In this document: positions 59,337-64,000 of the stretch, one piece after another
Layout: each line of letters begins with the position of its first letter
How positions within the stretch are numbered: the stretch's first letter is position 1
Position numbers and translations under genes: made by a program
Assembly: GCA_001510575.1 (NCBI GenBank)
Contig: LNGK01000015.1
Location: 186,001 to 250,000, forward strand
From: Knoxdaviesia capensis
Lineage: Eukaryota; Ascomycota; Sordariomycetes; Microascales; Gondwanamycetaceae
Reading direction: 5' to 3'
Length of the DNA: 64,000 nucleotides
Notes under the pieces: model-generated
Seen by the model: only the letters and a program-made list of their open reading frames with translations
What the model was told of the DNA's origin: nothing
The model's database searches: none

Positions 59337-60660
59337 TGTGGGGGCGGGGTGTGAGAATGGGGATGTCGGGAGGATGTGAATCTTAAACGGCCGGAGCCGG
59401 AGCCGGGATGTTCGATCGTGGTCGACGGACTGTATTCAAGAGATCGCCCAGTCAGCTCAAAGCCCTCTGAAGAGCTCACACCCGTCTATAGTCTCCAATG
59501 CCATGTACCAACAGACACCAGCCAAAACACAAACATGCCTGTTTCTTCGTCCAGTCTCACCCAAGCATATCCCACCACCAAACAGACCGAACTGGCTCAG
59601 AAAATAAGAACTGTAAAAGCAAGAATCCGCCAATTGACAGAAGTGTCCTCTTAGATATGTAGAATTCGTGAATGTCGTAAGTCTCAGGCCTCGTCAACTT
59701 CGTGTTCTCGTGTGCAGGTGGGTGTACAAGAAAGTTTAGAGTGGTTGAAAGGTTGAAGTTGTCTACACTTTTGGCGCCCGCGTTTTTTCTCTTTCTGCAC
59801 CTGCATGTTGGGGAGCTTGGACCGCCTGCTGCCTGTTCCTGGATTACTAGGGTCTAAACCCTAAGGCTTGAATGAAATGTCTGCATATTTCCGGCCTAAA
59901 CCCTCATACTACCTCAATATATTCAGTTTCATACAACCACATCCACAGCTAAGCACACCAAGTCAGACATATCAAGAGGGAAATTCAAGTCATATAAAAA
60001 AGGCCTCCTAGAGAGGAGGCAGAAAGAAGAGAAAGACAAAGGAAATAAAACTAGAAGAAAAAAACCAAAGAATCAACTACAGCATACATGGTATCTCCTC
60101 CAAGGAATAGAAATGAAAAAAGCAGCAAAACAGAAAACAGGAGGCAGAAACAAACAGGCTCAGAGAAGACAGTAAGGAAATAAATGAATGGACAGCTCAT
60201 GAAAAATGAGAACAAAAAGGGGGGTGAAGAGAAGTTAGAGAAGATAGAACAAAAGATATCAAACTGAGAAGAGAAGTTGATGCGAAGAGGGAAAAAAAAA
60301 AAATCTAAAAACCGAAGCAAGGAATCAAAAGACACTAGAAGAGAAAAGCCAAAAAAGCCAAAATAAAATCCACGGGTTCCCCTTTCCACTTCATCTTCTC
60401 ATCCGCTTCATCTTTTTCGGGAAATGGCTCTCAGAATCGAACAGAAACATACGTGTCATGTCATTGGAAAGGGAAAACAAAAACAGTAGGGGGTAATGCA
60501 ACAGACAAAAAACAGTAATAAAAGAAAATAATAACATGCTCAATCAGGCCGCATCTTCATGGTCTCATTGCATCCTCCAACCACTCGAAAAAGACGGTTG
60601 GGAGGGGAGCGTGTTGTGGTTGTGGAGAGAGAGAGACGAAGGTGACGGTGATGATGAAGT
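59337..60660. other. MRE11 upstream region
   Basis: About 1.3 kb upstream of MRE11. A telomere-type palindromic motif lies at 59848-59863 and a related CCTAAACCCT at 59895-59904. From 59990 to 60540 the plus strand is A-rich, so the neighbouring minus-strand gene has a T-rich 3' region here. A 39-codon frame near 59535 is not convincing. Confidence 0.4.
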
Positions 60661-61065
60661 TCAGGACGGCAGATAAGCCTTGAACTGTCTGCTACCGTTG
60701 CTCGCAGAAGTATTGTCAACATGACCCGGCCAGAATGCAAGGTCCACCGGAAGGTCCAGTGATGTGGCCCACCAGGAGGCTTCCACAGCCGGCGTCTCGT
60801 CTTCGGACGGGACGGGGGCTCCGATGCACTGTTTCTGTTGCTGGGAGAGGTCTTGCCGTTGTAGTTGCTGTAAGGGAAGTATTCGAGACAGGCCGTTGCT
60901 GTCGGCCGTAATGCCGCGCAGCACCGAAAATGATACCGGCGGCGATCTCGATCCAAGAGGCTGTTGAAGTTGCTGTGGGCCTGTCGCCGTCCCTGAGTTC
61001 TTCATCACCATCGTCACTATCATCACTCCGCCGACTGCCAGGAGGGCAACCATCACCGCTGGCAT
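60661..61065 (-). other. In-frame open frame directly after the coiled-coil stop codon
   Basis: Starting with an ATG that abuts the TAG stop of the next feature, and in the same frame, 134 codons remain open. The first 21 residues are strongly hydrophobic (PAVMVALLAVGGVMIVTMVM), like a membrane anchor, followed by a Gln/Ser-rich tail with no recognised domain. Codon choice is mixed, without the strong C-ended bias of the upstream frame, which argues that it is simply 3' UTR. It could be a readthrough extension, an alternative isoform or a chance frame. Confidence 0.2.
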
Positions 61066-64000
61066 CTAGAAGCAGTTCAGCGATCCCTTCTTCTTCTTCT
61101 TCGACGAAATCGCGTTCATCCGCTCCTCCAGGTGTGCCCGCGCTTCCTCGGCCGCCTGGCGCTTCTTGCGCTCTTCCTCCACCGCCCGCAGACTCCACCG
61201 GTTGTCGGCTTGCGGCGCCGGTGCTGGCCGGTCCTTGAGCTCCTTGAGCTCGGCCTCCAGCTCCACCGCCCGCTTGCGCCACGCGTCGCAGTCCGTCCGC
61301 AGCTTGCCCGACTGGCGCTCGAGGTCGGTAAACGCCTCCTCCAGCGTCGCCGTGAGTTGCTTCTCCGCATACAGGTGCTTCTCGATCGTGCGGATGCGCG
61401 CCTCCTGGTCCTCCTGCAGCTGCGCCATCGAGGACATGTTGTCCTTGCTGGCTGGCCGCCCGGATTGTGTGGGCGTGGACGGAACCTGCGCCGATGTCGG
61501 CGAGCCGGGACCCGCGCCGCTTCCCGGAAGGGGAGGCAGCGGGATCGCCGGTGGCGGGGAAGGCAGCGACGCCACCGATCCGCTCTTGCGAAGCTGCGAG
61601 TTGTTCGAGTTGGACCGCTTGACCTGGTCGGGCTGCTGCGCAAGTTCTTCGTAGCGCGCCTGCAGAGCAGCATACTCCTCCTTGATGGTGTCGAGCTCGG
61701 TGGCCATTTTCGACCGCGCCATATTGACCTCCTCGAGCTGGTGGTTGCGCTCCGACTGCAGAGTCGAGAGCCGGTTGTTGGTCATCTGGACCTGGTCAAA
61801 GTTGCTCTGGAGCTGGTCCTCGAGCTCCTCCACAAGACGAGAGTTCTTCTTGTTTCGGGTCTCGAGCTCGGCAACCCGCTTCTTGACCACCGCAACGAGC
61901 TCGGCAGGCGACGATCCCGCCGCCATCTCCGAAGCAACTTCGGCCTCGTCCATACCGACGACCTCGGCCAGAGTTGTGCGGACGCTCTGCAGATCGGCAA
62001 GGACCGACTGGTTGACCCGGGTGAGCTTAGTAATCTCCTCCTCCATCTCCATGGATCGGTTCTGCTCCTCGACCAACGCCTTCTGGTCGGCAATCAGATC
62101 GTCAATACGCTCCGTCATCAGCTCAACGCTGACGGGAACGCTGAGGGCAAACGCAACTTGCGTAGCCGCCTTCAGCAGATCCTCGCGCGCCTCGGTCAGG
62201 TCAGACTCCAGAATGCGGACATTCTCGGCATGCTCGTTCATGAGCACCTCCATCTGCTCCTCGTAGCCCTTGCGCTCAGCCTGTTTCAGCTCGGTAATGG
62301 CCTTGGCATGCTCCGACCGCAACTGCTCCATGGCCAAGTGGTGGCCCTTGACAACGCCCTCGTGGGCCTCGATCTGGCTCTCCAGGGCGGCCACAAGCTC
62401 CTTGTGCGCCTCCAGCTCTTCACTGAGCAGTTGACGTGACATTTTCGCGTCCTCAAGCTCCGCACGCGCAGCCGCGTGTGACTGTTCAAGCTCGGCAATC
62501 CTGGTCGAGTTGCTGCTGATAACAGCCTTGTACTCGTCAACCTCGGTCCGAAGCACCTGCAACGCCTGCTGCTCCTTCTCATCCGAGTCGCTGCGGGCAG
62601 TCGAGCGCGCCGAGATCTGCTGGTCACGCTCGGCAAGCTTGCTGGTAACAGACTCCAGCTCGGCCTCCAGTTCCGCAACAGTCTTATGCATGTGCTCCTC
62701 GCTCTGCTTCAGCGCACCCAGAGCCTCCTGGTGCTTCTTCTCCCAGTCCGCCAGCTCAGCCTCAAGCGCAGAAATGCGGGCCTGAGACTGCTGAATAGCG
62801 ACCGACGAGGTCTCCTTGTGAATAGCAGCACTGTGAAGACTCTGTCGCAGGGACTCAACCTCAGCAGCCAGTTGCTTCTCGCGGGCATCGTGAGCATCGC
62901 GCATCTCCTTAAGCTGCATCTCATTCTGCTCAAGCTGGTTCTTCAGCGTCGAGATCATCGACATGTCCCGAGGCGACGCCTGCAAGCTGGACCGCTCGCG
63001 GGTCAGTCCGGAAATGATTGTCATCTTGGTCTCCATCTCCTTGCGAGCCGAAGAAACGTCAGCCTCAAGCTCCTGTATACGTTCCGATCTGTGGTGCAGC
63101 TCGTGCATGGCGGCGTTGAGGTTCAGCTCAAAGTTCTGCATGGTGTCGGGTTGGTTCTCGAAGCTCTCCGCAGCAATGTTTCGGAGCGATGCGAACGACC
63201 GATGGGCACGATCAATGTTCATGATACCCTGGCTCGACTTGCGGCGAATGACAGGAGTAGCCGTGCGAGGCGAAGTGGCCTCGGCAGCCCGGGCCTTGGA
63301 CACCTCCGTGCGAAGATCCTCGACAACGTCAAGAATCTCGTGGTGCTCAGCCTCAAGCTTGGCGTACTTGTCGGCCAGCTCGCGCTCCCGGCTGTCCTTG
63401 TCGACAACAAGCTGTCGGAGCTGCTCAATCTCCCCAATGAGAGCGTCGTTGTTGCTCTCAGGGACGGTGGGGCTAGCAACCGCAGCAGCCGTGACGCCGC
63501 CAACAGCAACTGCAGCCAAGGCAAGAGGAGCCGCAACGGCAATGGCCGACACGGGCGAGGGTGAGCGTACAGGCTCGTCATCGTAGGGAGCCATGTCCAC
63601 CTCCCGGTTGATCGGGTGAATATCATCCATCGGGGTGGCGGGAACGTCGACCATGTAGGTGTCAGGCTTGGCCGTCACAGCCTCGGAATCTGGCGTGTCG
63701 ATCATCATGGCAGGCGAATCCATGGCGGAAGAAAGCTCAGACGACAAGGAGCGCGACAGAGACGAGTGGGGGCCGCTCGACTTCATGTCGCTCGACCGGC
63801 TATCGGAGAAGAAGGAATCCGGGCGAGTGCCAGGAGAGGTTACCGACATAATCGAGTCACGGATGCGCGCAGGGTGGCGGGCCTCATCCATAGCATCCTG
63901 AAGTTCGGCAAGAGTGCGAAGGGTCTCCTCGTACTTAGACTGCAGAAGGTCAAACTCGTTCACAGTCGCCTCATGCTCAACCCGCAGGTCAACGAGCTCC
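61066..64000 (-). CDS. C-terminal part of a long coiled-coil protein, probably kinesin-4-type motor
   Basis: Frame open from the right edge to the TAG at 61068-61066; the N-terminus lies outside the window, so at least 977 residues are seen. It begins ELVDLRVEHEATVNEFDLLQ and continues YEETLRTLAELQDAMDEARH, then a Ser-rich linker, a short hydrophobic Ala/Val run (AAPLALAAVAVGGVTAAAVA) and about 600 residues of coiled-coil (for example HELHHRSERIQELEADVSSA). A Pro-rich gap (SLPSPPPAIPLPPLPGSG) precedes the last helix, ending AHLEERMNAISSKKKKKGSL and NCF. This layout, including the basic Cys-containing end, is like the tail of large fungal kinesin-4 motors as I recall them, but no motor domain is in view. 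It could be another long coiled-coil scaffold. Confidence 0.6.
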   Translation of the reverse strand, partial: ELVDLRVEHEATVNEFDLLQSKYEETLRTLAELQDAMDEARHPARIRDSIMSVTSPGTRPDSFFSDSRSSDMKSSGPHSSLSRSLSSELSSAMDSPAMMIDTPDSEAVTAKPDTYMVDVPATPMDDIHPINREVDMAPYDDEPVRSPSPVSAIAVAAPLALAAVAVGGVTAAAVASPTVPESNNDALIGEIEQLRQLVVDKDSRERELADKYAKLEAEHHEILDVVEDLRTEVSKARAAEATSPRTATPVIRRKSSQGIMNIDRAHRSFASLRNIAAESFENQPDTMQNFELNLNAAMHELHHRSERIQELEADVSSARKEMETKMTIISGLTRERSSLQASPRDMSMISTLKNQLEQNEMQLKEMRDAHDAREKQLAAEVESLRQSLHSAAIHKETSSVAIQQSQARISALEAELADWEKKHQEALGALKQSEEHMHKTVAELEAELESVTSKLAERDQQISARSTARSDSDEKEQQALQVLRTEVDEYKAVISSNSTRIAELEQSHAAARAELEDAKMSRQLLSEELEAHKELVAALESQIEAHEGVVKGHHLAMEQLRSEHAKAITELKQAERKGYEEQMEVLMNEHAENVRILESDLTEAREDLLKAATQVAFALSVPVSVELMTERIDDLIADQKALVEEQNRSMEMEEEITKLTRVNQSVLADLQSVRTTLAEVVGMDEAEVASEMAAGSSPAELVAVVKKRVAELETRNKKNSRLVEELEDQLQSNFDQVQMTNNRLSTLQSERNHQLEEVNMARSKMATELDTIKEEYAALQARYEELAQQPDQVKRSNSNNSQLRKSGSVASLPSPPPAIPLPPLPGSGAGPGSPTSAQVPSTPTQSGRPASKDNMSSMAQLQEDQEARIRTIEKHLYAEKQLTATLEEAFTDLERQSGKLRTDCDAWRKRAVELEAELKELKDRPAPAPQADNRWSLRAVEEERKKRQAAEEARAHLEERMNAISSKKKKKGSLNCF

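Noticed and set aside
57939..59354. A 471-codon plus-strand frame opposite MRE11
   Set aside because: Antisense shadow of the MRE11 exon; composition is Val/Arg/His-rich with no domain.
59535..59654. A 39-codon frame (MPVSSSSLTQAYPTT start) upstream of MRE11
   Set aside because: The tail is helical-looking, but length, lack of splice context and absence of a known family give no support. It could be revisited with peptide data.
61132..62439. A 435-codon plus-strand frame opposite the coiled-coil gene
   Set aside because: Leu/Arg-rich shadow of a heptad-repeat exon on the other strand.
1..64000. CRISPR arrays, rRNA operons, complete transposons or a clear biosynthetic cluster
   Set aside because: No regularly spaced direct repeats, rRNA-like sequence, transposase or reverse transcriptase motifs, or adjacent biosynthetic enzymes were seen.

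Overview
The window is nuclear DNA of a filamentous ascomycete, most likely a eurotiomycete (Aspergillus/Penicillium-like). The evidence is single genes with short GT-AG introns carrying CTAAC-type branch points, coding exons rich in C at third positions, pyrimidine-rich 5' leaders, and proteins of plainly fungal type (Ypt1, H2A.Z, Mre11, Cog7-like, Sds3-like, Abp2, an organellar-type MscS channel, an AsaB/CmcJ-like oxygenase). Exon structures were built by hand from splice signals and reading-frame continuity. Family assignments come from motif recognition, not from a search.

Layout, left to right. 0.36-1.43 kb is a GT8 glycogenin-like glycosyltransferase. 1.5-3.4 kb holds a decayed HNH endonuclease gene lying between two diverged copies of an intergenic repeat. 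3.75-5.0 kb is an adiponectin-receptor/hemolysin-III membrane protein. 6.5-7.3 kb is a possible GNAT-fold protein, and 9.8-12.6 kb a 928-residue unknown. 13.9-15.2 kb (minus) is the Rab GTPase Ypt1 in five exons, divergent from a Cog7-like Golgi tether gene at 16.3-17.5 kb. 18.6-20.5 kb is an Sds3/Dep1-like histone deacetylase subunit, and 22.2-23.0 kb (minus) an AsaB-like oxygenase. After 5.6 kb without a gene comes the ARS-binding protein 2 homologue (28.7-31.0 kb), and after 4 kb more an EF-hand MscS channel (35.0-37.6 kb).

38.0-39.2 kb (minus) is a dienelactone hydrolase with a GC-AG intron. 40.2-42.3 kb (minus) is a heavily frameshifted fungus-specific protein kinase pseudogene. 43.7-45.8 kb is histone H2A.Z with unusually long introns. 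6.6 kb without a gene leads to a Pin4-like RRM+R3H protein (52.4-54.6 kb). 56.7-59.3 kb (minus) is MRE11. The right edge (61.1-64.0 kb, minus) is the C-terminal part of a long coiled-coil protein, probably a kinesin-4-type motor, followed by an in-frame open frame that begins with a hydrophobic helix.

There is no operon logic and no clear metabolic gene cluster. Most genes are housekeeping: Ypt1 and Cog7 share a divergent promoter and both act in ER-Golgi/Golgi traffic, while Sds3, H2A.Z, Abp2 and Mre11 act on chromatin or DNA. The accessory signal is confined to two gene relics (HNH and kinase) and the lone oxygenase. I found no rRNA, CRISPR array or convincing tRNA, and no transposon with recognisable ends. 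I see no strong case for an undescribed system. The best candidates for a second look are the stop codon plus membrane-helix extension at 60.66-61.07 kb, the HNH relic between repeats, and the long gene-free stretches.
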